Shown one piece after another: positions 1 to 7,898 of a stretch of DNA of 32,388 bases. How positions within the stretch are numbered: the first letter of the stretch is position 1; the number at the start of each line of letters is the position of its first letter. The stretch is from Leptolyngbyaceae cyanobacterium C42_A2020_001 (GTDB taxonomy: Bacteria > Cyanobacteriota > Cyanobacteriia > Leptolyngbyales > Leptolyngbyaceae), in the NCBI GenBank assembly GCA_015272515.1, contig JACYLN010000084.1, positions 1-32,388 of the forward strand, in the 5' to 3' direction. The notes under the pieces were generated by a model that made no database searches, was not told the DNA's origin, and saw only the letters and a list, made by a program, of their open reading frames with translations. The translations under genes and the position numbers were made by a program.

Positions 1-1
1 A

Positions 2-631
2 AAATATACCCGCCTAATTAAAAATTACATCCGTCATTATCTAGGGCGATTCGCTCAACGAATTCATATTCCTGCTGATCAAACTAAACTACATGAACCG
101 CTAACTCCAGAGCTGCGAAAATTTCCGATAATTCATATCGATCGCCTGTGGGGTGCGAACATGAACTACCGAACTGAATTGATTTATAACTCAGGATTTG
201 ATGAGAATTTTCAGCGTTATGGACTGTTTGAAGATGTAGATTTCTCAGTTAGGGTTGGCAAAACCCATAAACTTGTGTGTCGATTGGATGCCTTGATTAC
301 TCATGACGATTCTCTTGGTCAAAGCACTCGTCCCAAAGATGCCCAATACTTTCTGGCTTCATGGGTAAATGCGGCTTACATTATTGAAAAATTGTTTCCT
401 TGCCAGGAAAGCCGAGATGCTTATCAACGCTTTTTCGATCTGGTTCGCTTATTCTCAGCGGCAAGCCCTCAGCAACTGCGTGAGCGAAAAATTAGAACCT
501 TAGGAAATTCACAATTATTTGATATGGCTCAGGAGTTTGTCACAGAACTTCAACGTTGTCAGAAACAAGAAGAATTGGGAGATAAGTTTCGACAGTTTCA
601 AAGTCAGATTTCGACTTTGAGTGCAATTTAG
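2..631 (+). CDS. Glycosyltransferase family 2, C-terminal part (5' end outside window)
   Basis: The frame is open from base 2, well before the first ATG at 161, so this is the end of a longer gene. The visible part has the usual GT2 acceptor-side signature: a DRLWGANMNYR segment, then a GFDENF segment, then FEDVDFSVRV. The ED pair belongs to the ED.D motif that supplies the catalytic base region in GT-A glycosyltransferases. The nucleotide-sugar DXD region would lie upstream and is not visible. The protein would transfer a sugar from an activated donor, probably in exopolysaccharide or glycan assembly on the cytoplasmic side. Two GT4 genes follow downstream on the same strand. The acceptor and sugar cannot be read from the sequence. 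The family is confident; the role is inferred. Confidence 0.85.
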   Translation, partial: KYTRLIKNYIRHYLGRFAQRIHIPADQTKLHEPLTPELRKFPIIHIDRLWGANMNYRTELIYNSGFDENFQRYGLFEDVDFSVRVGKTHKLVCRLDALITHDDSLGQSTRPKDAQYFLASWVNAAYIIEKLFPCQESRDAYQRFFDLVRLFSAASPQQLRERKIRTLGNSQLFDMAQEFVTELQRCQKQEELGDKFRQFQSQISTLSAI

Positions 632-669
632 GGCTGAATTGTCATCTAACAAAGGGAGCAGGCGAATTG

Positions 670-1455
670 TCATTCTCGCAGTCCTTGCTGCTTCAGCAAG
701 CCATCCACCCATTGGATATCTTCATCAGAAAGAGGGGGCATTGGGTCTTGCTGATAGTCAATCTCCAAATCATACGCTGCTCGGTCATAGACCTGATGTA
801 ACAAGTGTTGTAAATCGATGAGTAGTTCTGGGTCATCCGACTTTAGAGGGATGGGAACGGATGGAATTGAGTCGCGCAAGTTGAATGGATAGAGATCTGC
901 ACGAGGGCGTTGTTCAGATCGGCTAATTAGAATTCGATATAAAGAAGCAGGCAGATTGCCCCGCAACGCTAACGGGTTAAATGCTCGAATTAAATCAATT
1001 TCAATCAAATGAGTGTGGCTACCTAAAATGGCTAAACGCTTTTCTTCATATTGCAGTCTGCCTCTGCCTGAGCGTTTATTACTGGGTGAAATAAGCTCCA
1101 ATGTGGTGACGACTTCTCCTGTGATCACATCCCGAATTTCCAGATATCGTTCTCGAAACTCCTCAGGCATTGGCACCTCCACCCTGATAGGTTCAGCGCT
1201 TATAAGGTTGCTTTTGCTCGCTGTAATTCGCTCCATGTCGCGATTTGTCTGCAAAACAGCCGCATCTGGTCGTCCAACGAAGGTTAAATCGTTGCTGGCA
1301 TCCTCATAAATTCTCTTTTCAACTGCTGCACGATATTTAGGGCGAAGCCTGGGACCGAGTTCATCCGCGATGGCTACAATCAAACGGCTATGAAACTCTT
1401 GCCAGATTGCAGGATGTTCCAGATAGGGGTTCATTCCGGGAAAAGGAGACACCAT
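670..1455 (-). CDS. DUF4058 family protein
   Basis: This 261-residue protein opens with MVSPFPGMNPYLE and continues with a WQEFHSRLI segment, then RYLEIRD and VTTLELISPSNKR. These are hallmarks of the DUF4058 family, which is often present in many copies in filamentous cyanobacteria. The E-x(n)-E..SP..K pattern (LEIRD / LELISPSNKR) resembles a restriction-endonuclease-like core, but the biochemical function is unknown and I do not assign one. The ATG at 1455 gives the family's usual N-terminus. The gene lies on the strand opposite the flanking glycosyltransferases, so it probably moved into the cluster and is not part of its operon. There is no signal peptide or membrane segment, so it should be cytoplasmic. 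Confidence 0.85.
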   Translation of the reverse strand: MVSPFPGMNPYLEHPAIWQEFHSRLIVAIADELGPRLRPKYRAAVEKRIYEDASNDLTFVGRPDAAVLQTNRDMERITASKSNLISAEPIRVEVPMPEEFRERYLEIRDVITGEVVTTLELISPSNKRSGRGRLQYEEKRLAILGSHTHLIEIDLIRAFNPLALRGNLPASLYRILISRSEQRPRADLYPFNLRDSIPSVPIPLKSDDPELLIDLQHLLHQVYDRAAYDLEIDYQQDPMPPLSDEDIQWVDGLLKQQGLRE

Positions 1456-1569
1456 GATACGACGGCATTAAGCAACTCTATGTTCCTCATATTAAGCCTT
1501 CATCAAGACTCCGGGTGAGTCAGAAAGATCAACGAAACAAGTGGCAGTAGCATTGCAATTGCCATTCTT

Positions 1570-2715
1570 ATGATTGAAACGGCTGTCAAATCAGCGTCTA
1601 TTCTGTGTGTTGGAAATCGCTGGTTCCCGAAAGCACCTGGTGGTGCAGAACGCTATATTTATGAATTGGTTCATCAACTTACAACCAGGGGCGATCGCGT
1701 CGAACTGTGTGCTACCGATGTCCCCAATGATCACTCGTCGCTTTTACTGACGAATCTGGCATCCGCCGAGCGATCGCTACCACAACGATTATGGACGAGT
1801 CAAGCCCAATTTCAACGACGTAGTCTGACAACTCCTGATGCAATCAATTTGCACTTTGCCCTCTACAGTTTTCCAATTCTGCGGCAATTACCTGCGGATG
1901 TGCCAATCACCTTTAATTTTCATGGGCCCTGGGCGCTGGAAAGCCAGCAAGAAGGTGAATCGAAGGTGGCTGTACAACTGAAATATTGGTTAGAACAACA
2001 GGTATTTCGTTGCTGCGATCGCTTTATTGTGCTCAGCAAAGCCTTTGGCGAGATTCTGCATCGGCACTACAACATCTCCTGGGAGAAGATTCACATCATT
2101 CCGGGTGGAGTGAATACAACCTGGTTTCAACCGAATCTGTCTCGACTGGAAGCCCGCGAAAAACTGGGTTGGCATCCAGATCGACCGATTTTATTTACGC
2201 CGCGCCGATTGGTACATCGCATGGGCTTAGACAAGTTACTCATAGCCCTGGTTCAAGTGAAAAAACAGGTGCCCGATGTGTGGTTGGCGATCGCTGGAAA
2301 AGGTTCCATTAAAGAAGCCCTTGAGCAGCAAATCTGCGAGTTAGATTTGCAAGACAATGTGAAACTATTGGGATTTGTGCCAGATGAACTGCTGCCCGTT
2401 GCCTATCAAGCGGCTGATTTAACCGTGTTGCCCAGTCAAAGTCTGGAAGGGTTTGGGCTAGTTCTTGTAGAGTCGCTTGCTTGCGGCACGCCTGCTCTTT
2501 CTACTCCAGTTGGCGGAATGCCCGAAGTGTTAGCTCCTTTCCGCCCAGAACTGGTTACAACATCCCGTGAGTCGGATGCGATCGCATCTAGAATCGTTGA
2601 TCTACTAACTGGAGTGGTGCCATTACCCAGCCGAACTGCCTGCCGAGAATATGCTCTGTCACGATTTGACTGGCAACCGATTACACTGCAAGTACGACAG
2701 GTGCTTTTAAACTGA
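1570..2715 (+). CDS. GT4-type (GT-B fold) glycosyltransferase
   Basis: A 381-residue GT-B glycosyltransferase. The N-terminal acceptor domain starts after a short lead with the PGGAERYIYEL motif (residues 23-33). The C-terminal donor domain has PRRLVHRMGLDKL near 211-223 and the E-x7-E motif EGFGLVLVE, with Glu293 and Glu301 as the residues that contact the nucleotide sugar. GGMPEVL follows at about 315-321. It would be a retaining cytoplasmic enzyme that transfers a hexose or similar sugar to a lipid-linked or polysaccharide acceptor. The next GT4 gene begins 10 bp after its stop, so the two form a transcriptional unit. The ATG at 1570 puts the Rossmann strand ILCVGN about 10 residues in, slightly long for the family. 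The specific sugar is unknown. Confidence 0.9.
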   Translation: MIETAVKSASILCVGNRWFPKAPGGAERYIYELVHQLTTRGDRVELCATDVPNDHSSLLLTNLASAERSLPQRLWTSQAQFQRRSLTTPDAINLHFALYSFPILRQLPADVPITFNFHGPWALESQQEGESKVAVQLKYWLEQQVFRCCDRFIVLSKAFGEILHRHYNISWEKIHIIPGGVNTTWFQPNLSRLEAREKLGWHPDRPILFTPRRLVHRMGLDKLLIALVQVKKQVPDVWLAIAGKGSIKEALEQQICELDLQDNVKLLGFVPDELLPVAYQAADLTVLPSQSLEGFGLVLVESLACGTPALSTPVGGMPEVLAPFRPELVTTSRESDAIASRIVDLLTGVVPLPSRTACREYALSRFDWQPITLQVRQVLLN

Positions 2716-2725
2716 GTGTTTCGGT

Positions 2726-3871
2726 ATGAAAATTTTCTTTCTAGACCAAAGTGGTAAACCTGGTGGTGCAGAGCTTTGTCTGCTAGATGTGGCAATGCCT
2801 TACAAAAATCACGGTCTGGTAGGGTTGTTGGCAGATGGCCCGTTTAGAGAACTACTGGAGCAACATCAAATTCCGGTGCAAGTTTTAACGAATCAAGCCA
2901 TTCAGGTACAGAAAGCGAGCGGTTTGCTACAAAGTTTACGCAGCAGTGGCACTTTATTCACCCCATTAATGAAGGCGGTTCAACTCAGTCGTGACTATGA
3001 TCTGATTTATGCCAATACTCAAAAAGCTCTCGTCGTTGGCGCGATCGCCAGTCTGCTAACTCGTCTCCCTCTGGTTTATCATTTACACGATATTGTTTCG
3101 CCCGATCACTTTAGTCCAACAAATCAGAGAATTATTATCACATTGGCAAATCGCTTTGCCTCCCGTGTGATCGCAAATTCCCATGCCAGTCAAAAAGCGT
3201 TTGTTGATGCAGGGGGAGATGCCAACAAAACCACTGTTATCTATAACGGATTTAATCCTGCTGCTTATCAAGTTGCCAGCACTCAGCGAGAACACATGCG
3301 GCAGGAGTTAGGGATTCGCGATCGCTTCGTTATTGGGCACTTCAGCCGCCTATCTCCCTGGAAAGGGCAGCATATACTCATCGAAGCATTGGCTCAATGT
3401 TCAGCCAATGTCATTGCCTTATTCGTGGGTGATGCCCTGTTTGGTGAAGAAGCGTATGTGAAGCAACTTCATCATCAGGTCATTCAATTAGGCTTACAGG
3501 AGCGAGTTCATTTTTTAGGATTTCGCTCAACTATTCCAGAACTAATGTCAGCCTGCGACTTGGTTGCTCACACCTCCACCGCGCCAGAGCCGTTTGGTCG
3601 TGTAATTGTGGAAGCGATGTTGTGCGGTTGTCCCGTGGTGGCAGCAGCAGCCGGAGGAGCCGTTGAACTCGTCCAACCAGATAGAACGGGTTGGTTAGTG
3701 CCGCCTGGAGATTCTTTGAAACTGGCAGACGTGATCACTCAGATTCAGGCAAACTCAGAGCGATCGCACCAAATTGCCCAATATGCTCAGATCCGCGCAA
3801 CTCAGCAATTTAATCTTGCAACCACAAATCAACAGATTGCAGAGTTATTGCAAGTAATTGTAAAGCACTAA
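2726..3871 (+). CDS. GT4-type (GT-B fold) glycosyltransferase
   Basis: A second 381-residue GT-B glycosyltransferase, beginning 10 bp after the first. The N-terminus MKIFFLDQSGKPGGAELCL shows the first strand followed by the glycine-rich acceptor loop (GGAE at 13-16). The donor domain has HFSRLSPWKGQ (205-215, Lys213), VHFLGF (261-266) and the E-x7-E motif EPFGRVIVE with Glu288 and Glu296. It also contains NGFNP and GWLVPPGD, common in this family. The two proteins are only distantly similar, so they probably transfer different sugars in one pathway. Together with the GT2 at the left edge they suggest an exopolysaccharide or glycan assembly cluster. No terminator-like hairpin was seen immediately after the stop. 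Confidence 0.9.
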   Translation: MKIFFLDQSGKPGGAELCLLDVAMPYKNHGLVGLLADGPFRELLEQHQIPVQVLTNQAIQVQKASGLLQSLRSSGTLFTPLMKAVQLSRDYDLIYANTQKALVVGAIASLLTRLPLVYHLHDIVSPDHFSPTNQRIIITLANRFASRVIANSHASQKAFVDAGGDANKTTVIYNGFNPAAYQVASTQREHMRQELGIRDRFVIGHFSRLSPWKGQHILIEALAQCSANVIALFVGDALFGEEAYVKQLHHQVIQLGLQERVHFLGFRSTIPELMSACDLVAHTSTAPEPFGRVIVEAMLCGCPVVAAAAGGAVELVQPDRTGWLVPPGDSLKLADVITQIQANSERSHQIAQYAQIRATQQFNLATTNQQIAELLQVIVKH

Positions 3872-4406
3872 TTGATAAAGTCTTTTTCAAACTCGCCTCT
3901 GAGATAAAGAATCTGTGAAGTTAGGCACTCGTGTTTCGTGAACAAGGTCTGTAATTGTACGTAGGGACTAGGCGACGTTTTCCGGCATTCAACTTCATAT
4001 CTGGAAGCTTGATGCAGGGCCGCATTTATCCATAAAACCTCGGAGTCTAGTATGAATTGACCATGAATCTTTTAAGCGATCGTTGGCAGTTCTTCGGAAG
4101 ATACCTACGATCGCTAATACATGGTTCACTCTGAACGTAACCTAGCCCTTGTGCAACTTAACCCACTCGTCCATGAGTTATGGTTCATCTACCAACGGTG
4201 CGCTGCTAAGGCTACCTGAATTCTTCAGCTCCTGTTGAGCTAGGGCAGATAGGGCAGATCGATCAGTCTAGATGGATTGCTTGATCATCTTGTTCTCCAT
4301 CCAACTTTAGAATCTGCGGTAATCTGTAAACATCAGTAGCCTACTCAGTTTCAGTTAAAACGTTCTCTGAATTGAGCAACTATATACTGTTAGGTAGGTT
4401 CAAAAC
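3872..4406. other. 535-bp intergenic region without a recognisable gene
   Basis: I see no open frame with coding character here. The region separates the glycosyltransferase pair from the PTPA-CTERM gene. It holds an inverted repeat with CGATCG cores (4075-4115), a short direct repeat of AGGGCAGAT around 4243-4260, and a possible -10 element TATACT at 4383-4388 without a convincing -35. A long non-coding leader or promoter region for the sorting locus is the simplest reading. Confidence 0.5.
4075..4115. repeat. Inverted repeat with 9-bp arms built on CGATCG
   Basis: AGCGATCGT at 4075-4083 is the exact reverse complement of ACGATCGCT at 4107-4115, with a 23-nt loop. The arms contain HIP1-like CGATCG cores, so part of the symmetry is expected from HIP1 abundance. 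It could form a cruciform or RNA hairpin upstream of the PTPA-CTERM gene. A function is not shown. Confidence 0.5.
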
Positions 4407-5057
4407 ATGAATAAAGCAATTAGCTTCAGTGCAATAACTGCAACAGTAGTCATTGCGGGTACGACGTTAGGAAGCGCACCTGCTCAAGCTCTCAGTATCG
4501 AGCCGGGCAGCAGCTTTCAAATCAATAGTCTCTCTAACATCAAAATCACTACGACTGGTATTGATTTTGGTAATAATGGTGCAGCAGGAGCACCTGTCAC
4601 ACTGTCAGATGTTTTACTCGCCGATGGAGTGACTTCAGACCCTGGTTGGTCAACAAACCGAGGGGCTAGTGGAGTAGCAGCAGATATCCTGTTCAACATT
4701 CCCCAAACTAGTTTCTTAACATTTACCTTACTTGATCCAGCAGGTAGTCCCTTGACCTTTGATTTCCTTGCTCCGTTTGGCACTACTGTCTCTACAGCTC
4801 CGGGTAGCAATGATACATTTACTTTGTCATTTGCCACCAAAATCAGAAATGCCTTAACAGGCACAATTGTAGGAGATGGTTCGCTAACTGCTCAGGTGAA
4901 AGATGGCTTCGTCGTTGGCAACAATCAAGGCGTTTCTTCTTTCTCAGTTTCTGTCACAGCAGTGCCAACTCCAGCCCTTTTACCTGGCTTAATTGGTCTT
5001 GGTGTTGGGATGCTGCGGAAGCGGAAAGCTGAGGCAACGGCTAAGGCTCAGGCTTAA
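4407..5057 (+). CDS. Secreted PTPA-CTERM (exosortase-sorted) protein
   Basis: A 216-residue exported protein with a tripartite sorting tail. The N-terminus is a Sec signal peptide: Lys3, a hydrophobic stretch to about residue 20, and a likely cleavage after APAQA near residue 28. The middle is a low-charge, Ser/Thr/Gly-rich beta-type domain with no recognised enzyme motif. The C-terminus has PTPA at 187-190, a hydrophobic segment at about 191-203 and an RKRK cluster at 204-207. That is the cyanobacterial PTPA variant of PEP-CTERM. Such tails are thought to be recognised and cleaved by a membrane exosortase, and an exosortase gene lies about 1 kb downstream on the same strand. The protein is therefore a likely dedicated substrate that ends up at the surface or in the extracellular polysaccharide. 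The function of the middle domain is unknown. Confidence 0.88.
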   Translation: MNKAISFSAITATVVIAGTTLGSAPAQALSIEPGSSFQINSLSNIKITTTGIDFGNNGAAGAPVTLSDVLLADGVTSDPGWSTNRGASGVAADILFNIPQTSFLTFTLLDPAGSPLTFDFLAPFGTTVSTAPGSNDTFTLSFATKIRNALTGTIVGDGSLTAQVKDGFVVGNNQGVSSFSVSVTAVPTPALLPGLIGLGVGMLRKRKAEATAKAQA

Positions 5058-5100
5058 GGACTGTTAACACCAATCATCCGAGTTTGTCTGATCCATTTGG

Positions 5101-5142
5101 GCGGTTGTGTAGCGTTTTTACGGCTTACACGCCGCTCTTTTT
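5101..5142 (+). terminator. Probable Rho-independent terminator after the PTPA-CTERM gene
   Basis: GCGG..GTGTA.GC at 5101-5113 pairs with GC.TACAC.CCGC at 5123-5135, with small bulges and a loop of about 9 nt. The T-rich tail TCTTTTT follows directly. The hairpin sits 44 bp after the stop codon. This separates the substrate gene from the HpsJ-like and exosortase genes in expression. Confidence 0.55.
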
Positions 5143-5227
5143 ATGGCACTCCAAACAGTTAGCAGTCTTAAACGCTAACAAAATTCGATTTTTTGAATGT
5201 GAAAGTTTTGTCAGTATTGAGGGTTAA

Positions 5228-5401
5228 GCTTCATCAGAAGTTTATTCAAACCCTCCGGGAATGTTCGGAGAAAGTGGAAACAGAGATATAGCGGGTGGAT
5301 TTTCTGCTCAATGGGTGCAAGCCAGCATCAGCAGTTTCAGCCTTCCGCAATCTGTGAATGCCATTGAGTCGTTTATGAGATTTGACATTGTAAATCTCTA
5401 A
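5228..5401 (+). other. Open frame in the PTPA-CTERM/HpsJ gap, possibly a gene remnant
   Basis: Between the PTPA-CTERM stop and the HpsJ-like start (392 bp), the only non-random-looking stretch is a frame open from 5228 to the TAA at 5399-5401. Its first ATG is at 5261 and gives 46 residues, starting MFGESGNRDIAGG and ending FMRFDIVNL. There is no convincing ribosome binding site. The translation is soluble-looking and is not a signal peptide or membrane segment. It could be the 3' end of a lost gene or chance. I recognise no family. Confidence 0.2.
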
Positions 5402-5449
5402 CCTTCTCACACTGGTTTTTTGATGTTTAGCTGAGAGTTAATCAGTGAT

Positions 5450-6052
5450 ATGACTACTCTGTCTTCTCCCAATAGCTATGTTGGCTCTTACAATCCTAAG
5501 GGGCTTTGCCAGATTGTTGGATTGGCTTGTTTGGCTGGTTTTTTGGTGGATTTAGCGGTAATTACGTTTCCACCTAACCTGGGTAACTTACAGTGGCGCA
5601 TTGGCTTCATGCAGCAGGTGAGCGATCGCTCCATTATTCTGCTGTTTGGGCTGGCACTTGTGATGTTTGGGACATTAGATTTTCGCCGAATGCGGAGACG
5701 TTTGGCAATGTTTTGCCTGATCTTAGGGGCAACGTTTTGCCTCTCTTCTATCCTGGTAATTCGAGATGGCATTGCATTTCAACAAGAAGCTTTGAAGACT
5801 ATTAGCAGCCAAGCGACGCAAGTTCAATCTCAGATTCAAAAAGCCCAAAGTAATCCTGGCTCAGTTCCCAACGTCACACCTGAACAGTTAACTCAACTTT
5901 CGAGTCAGTTGAGCAATCAGGTAAGCGCGCTCAAGGAAACCGCTAAAACAACGACTCTAAGAACCGGGATTTCGAGTGTGGGAAATCTGATTGTGGTTGG
6001 ATTAGCCCTGATTGGTTTAGGGCAATACGGAGCACGCCCACCCAAGAATTGA
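5450..6052 (+). CDS. HpsJ-like exosortase-associated membrane protein
   Basis: A 200-residue integral membrane protein with likely helices at about 19-39, 62-78, 86-104 and 175-193. A polar Gln/Ser-rich coiled-coil-like segment lies at about 108-165 between the third and fourth helices. The arrangement, and the location 16 bp upstream of an exosortase, match the HpsJ-like proteins named for the hormogonium polysaccharide secretion locus. Some members are known as partners of cyanobacterial exosortases. The extracytoplasmic coiled coil may present substrates or contact the polysaccharide export machinery; that is inference. The ATG at 5450 follows a stop-rich region and no nearby alternative start fits better. 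I cannot say which exosortase subclass it pairs with. Confidence 0.75.
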   Translation: MTTLSSPNSYVGSYNPKGLCQIVGLACLAGFLVDLAVITFPPNLGNLQWRIGFMQQVSDRSIILLFGLALVMFGTLDFRRMRRRLAMFCLILGATFCLSSILVIRDGIAFQQEALKTISSQATQVQSQIQKAQSNPGSVPNVTPEQLTQLSSQLSNQVSALKETAKTTTLRTGISSVGNLIVVGLALIGLGQYGARPPKN

Positions 6053-6068
6053 GCAGAGAGGTTATGGA

Positions 6069-7028
6069 GTGGCACAGAGCAATTCAGAATCCCGTTTAGG
6101 AACCTTGAGACGAAAGCTGATGCGGCGATCGCTGGTGTTGCTTAAGCAAGCGACCAAAACAAATCACAACCGCATCATGGCGTGTGGCGTTCTAGCGTTG
6201 CTGGTTTTCTTACCAACCTGGGTGTTTTCAATCGGTTATTCCATCATCAAAGGACACTCTACCCCGTTATTGAATTTTGGTTTTCTCTATTTGGGGTTAG
6301 ATTCATTCTGGACCCAGCGCCAACGTTTGCAAGCGAACCCAGCATCTGATGAAGAACAAATTTTGGGCTATGTCTTAATTTTGGGCAGTGCTGCCTGCTA
6401 TCCCTTTTGCTTCGGTTCTATCTCGCTCCAAGCTCTGATTTGCATAGTCGTTTTGTTAGGAATCGCGATCGCAAACTGGGGTGTGGCGATCGTCCAAAAG
6501 CAACCGCTAGCCATCCTGCTGATTCTTACCAGTGTTTATCCTGGCTTGGGATTTTTAGGAAATACCGTAAGACAAACCTTAACTGGCGATCAACTAGAGT
6601 GTTTGATGGCTTGGTTGGGCGGATTATCGCTATCGGCAATAGGGCAACCTGTAACTGTTGATGGGGCAATTCTTTCGTTGTCAACCACGCTCGATCCAAA
6701 GAAAGCGGTGGAAGTGGCTTCTGGGTGTAGTGGGTTTGATATGGCATTTCCCATCGCAGGATTCGCTTTGATCATGGGTTTGTTTTTCAAGCAATCCTGG
6801 CAAAAGATTGTGGCGTTGATGGCGATCGGTATTGCGTTAGCGTTAGCGTTTAATGTGCCTCGAATTGTGCTGCTGGCGTTTTCAGTAGTGTATTGGGGGA
6901 AGGGCGCGTTTGAGTTTTGGCATGGTCCTATTGGAGGGCAAATTTTTGCTACCATCATGCTCACTGCCTACTATTACATTGCAATGGCAATGATTGACTC
7001 TTCAAGCAAGGAAGGGAAGAGGGGGTAG
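6069..7028 (+). CDS. Cyanobacterial exosortase (cyanoexosortase-type transpeptidase)
   Basis: A 319-residue multi-helix membrane protein of the exosortase/archaeosortase superfamily. The three conserved residues are present in order: Cys220 in VASGCSGF, Arg265 in FNVPRIVLL, and His285 in EFWHGPIGGQ. Each lies next to a predicted membrane helix, as expected for the thiol protease-like active site. Family members cleave PEP-CTERM-type tails and may ligate the product to an envelope acceptor. The start is GTG at 6069, with GAGAGG a few bases upstream; the ATG at 6064 is out of frame. The gene begins 16 bp after the HpsJ-like gene, which indicates co-transcription. The nearby PTPA-CTERM protein is the natural substrate candidate. 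The subclass (A, B or C) was not determined. Confidence 0.88.
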   Translation: MAQSNSESRLGTLRRKLMRRSLVLLKQATKTNHNRIMACGVLALLVFLPTWVFSIGYSIIKGHSTPLLNFGFLYLGLDSFWTQRQRLQANPASDEEQILGYVLILGSAACYPFCFGSISLQALICIVVLLGIAIANWGVAIVQKQPLAILLILTSVYPGLGFLGNTVRQTLTGDQLECLMAWLGGLSLSAIGQPVTVDGAILSLSTTLDPKKAVEVASGCSGFDMAFPIAGFALIMGLFFKQSWQKIVALMAIGIALALAFNVPRIVLLAFSVVYWGKGAFEFWHGPIGGQIFATIMLTAYYYIAMAMIDSSSKEGKRG

Positions 7029-7068
7029 GAGAAGAGGAAAGTGCAATCTCCAATCTCTAATCTTTAAC

Positions 7069-7533
7069 CTACTCTCCCATCGCCTGTAAAAATAGCGATC
7101 GCGTCCGGGGTCCATCCAGTTCAAACAACAGAACAGATTGATAGGTTCCTAATGCCAATTTGCCGTCTACGACTGGGATAACTTCACTGGTACTGAGGGT
7201 GATTGCCATCAGATGGGAGTGAGCATTCATCGGTTCATCGGGAGGAATGTTGGGGCGCAGGTGCAGGTCATTGTGATGATAGCGATGGCGCACTGTGCCC
7301 AGGGTTAGTCCTCCTTCAGGAGCCAATTGCTGCAAATAAGCTTTGACATCTTCAAACAATCTGGGTTCGTGCTCGTTGATGGCAAGAGCGGTAGTGGTAT
7401 GACGCGAGAACACTAACACTTGACCGTTTTGAATCGCTGTTGAGATGAGAAAGGTTTGAATCTGCGGCGTAATGTCGTAAATCTGAATGCCAGATTCGGT
7501 GGGAATTTGGATTACTTGGTGAATGATGGGCAT
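7069..7533 (-). CDS. yjbQ: YjbQ family (UPF0047) protein
   Basis: A 154-residue protein of the small conserved YjbQ family. Members have been linked to secondary thiamine phosphate synthase activity, though the physiological role is unsettled. Diagnostic segments are SRHTTTALAINE near the N-terminus, then HHNDLHLRPN, NAHSHLMA, and LGTYQSVLLFELDGPRTR near the C-terminus. The histidines form the conserved polar pocket. The frame stays open upstream to 7632, but the ATG at 7533 gives the family N-terminus (MPIIHQVIQIPT). The upstream extension would translate a heptanucleotide repeat, so the shorter start is chosen. The gene is tail-to-tail with the exosortase gene, 40 bp apart. Confidence 0.88.
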   Translation of the reverse strand: MPIIHQVIQIPTESGIQIYDITPQIQTFLISTAIQNGQVLVFSRHTTTALAINEHEPRLFEDVKAYLQQLAPEGGLTLGTVRHRYHHNDLHLRPNIPPDEPMNAHSHLMAITLSTSEVIPVVDGKLALGTYQSVLLFELDGPRTRSLFLQAMGE

Positions 7534-7540
7534 AACTGAA

Positions 7541-7570
7541 TGGGAAATCGGGAATGGAAATTGGGAATGG
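7541..7570. repeat. Degenerate heptanucleotide repeat (STRR-like) upstream of yjbQ
   Basis: Four consecutive 7-mers, TGGGAAA, TCGGGAA, TGGAAAT and TGGGAAT, run into a HIP1-like GGCGATCGC. They lie just upstream of the yjbQ start codon. The same consensus, on the opposite strand, occurs inside the STAND ATPase gene at 28103-28130, so a dispersed repeat family is present. Confidence 0.65.
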
Positions 7571-7698
7571 CGATCGCAAACAAATGATGAATCACAATAA
7601 CCCGTTACCATTGACGCAAAAAAATGGGACACCTGAACAGTGCCCCACCCATAACCACAATCAAAGGAAACTCAACTAAACCACGTCTAACTCGCAAA

Positions 7699-7842
7699 GG
7701 CGTTGCTGAATAGAAGTATGAAATTACAAAGTGAGTTTCTGCATTGCCCCCTAAATCCCCCAATTCTGGGGGACTTTGAAGACTGTTGCCCCCCAACTTT
7801 GGGGGGCTAGGGGGGCGAATCATAGTTGGATTCAGCAACGCC
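7699..7842. mobile_element. MITE-like non-autonomous element with 9-bp target duplication
   Basis: GGCGTTGCTGAAT at 7699-7711 is the exact reverse complement of ATTCAGCAACGCC at 7830-7842, giving 13-bp terminal inverted repeats. A perfect 9-bp direct repeat, ACTCGCAAA, flanks them at 7690-7698 and 7843-7851, as expected for a transposition target duplication. The 144-bp interior has no transposase. It contains C- and G-tract foldbacks (CCCCCTAAATCCCCC, CCCCCAATTCTGGGGG and a G-rich partner). It must have been mobilised in trans by an insertion sequence with the same ends. The parent family was not identified; a 9-bp duplication fits several DDE families. Confidence 0.85.
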
Positions 7843-7898
7843 ACTCGCAAACTGGGGGTTCCTTTAAAGAAACCTACGGGGTCAGAGGTGGATAAAGT

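Noticed and set aside
621-821. 66-codon plus-strand frame after the GT2 gene
   Set aside because: It overlaps the DUF4058 gene on the other strand for most of its length and has no RBS.
4383-4388. TATACT as a promoter -10 of the PTPA-CTERM gene
   Set aside because: No -35 with 16-18 nt spacing is recognisable and it would leave a very short leader, so it was not listed as a promoter.
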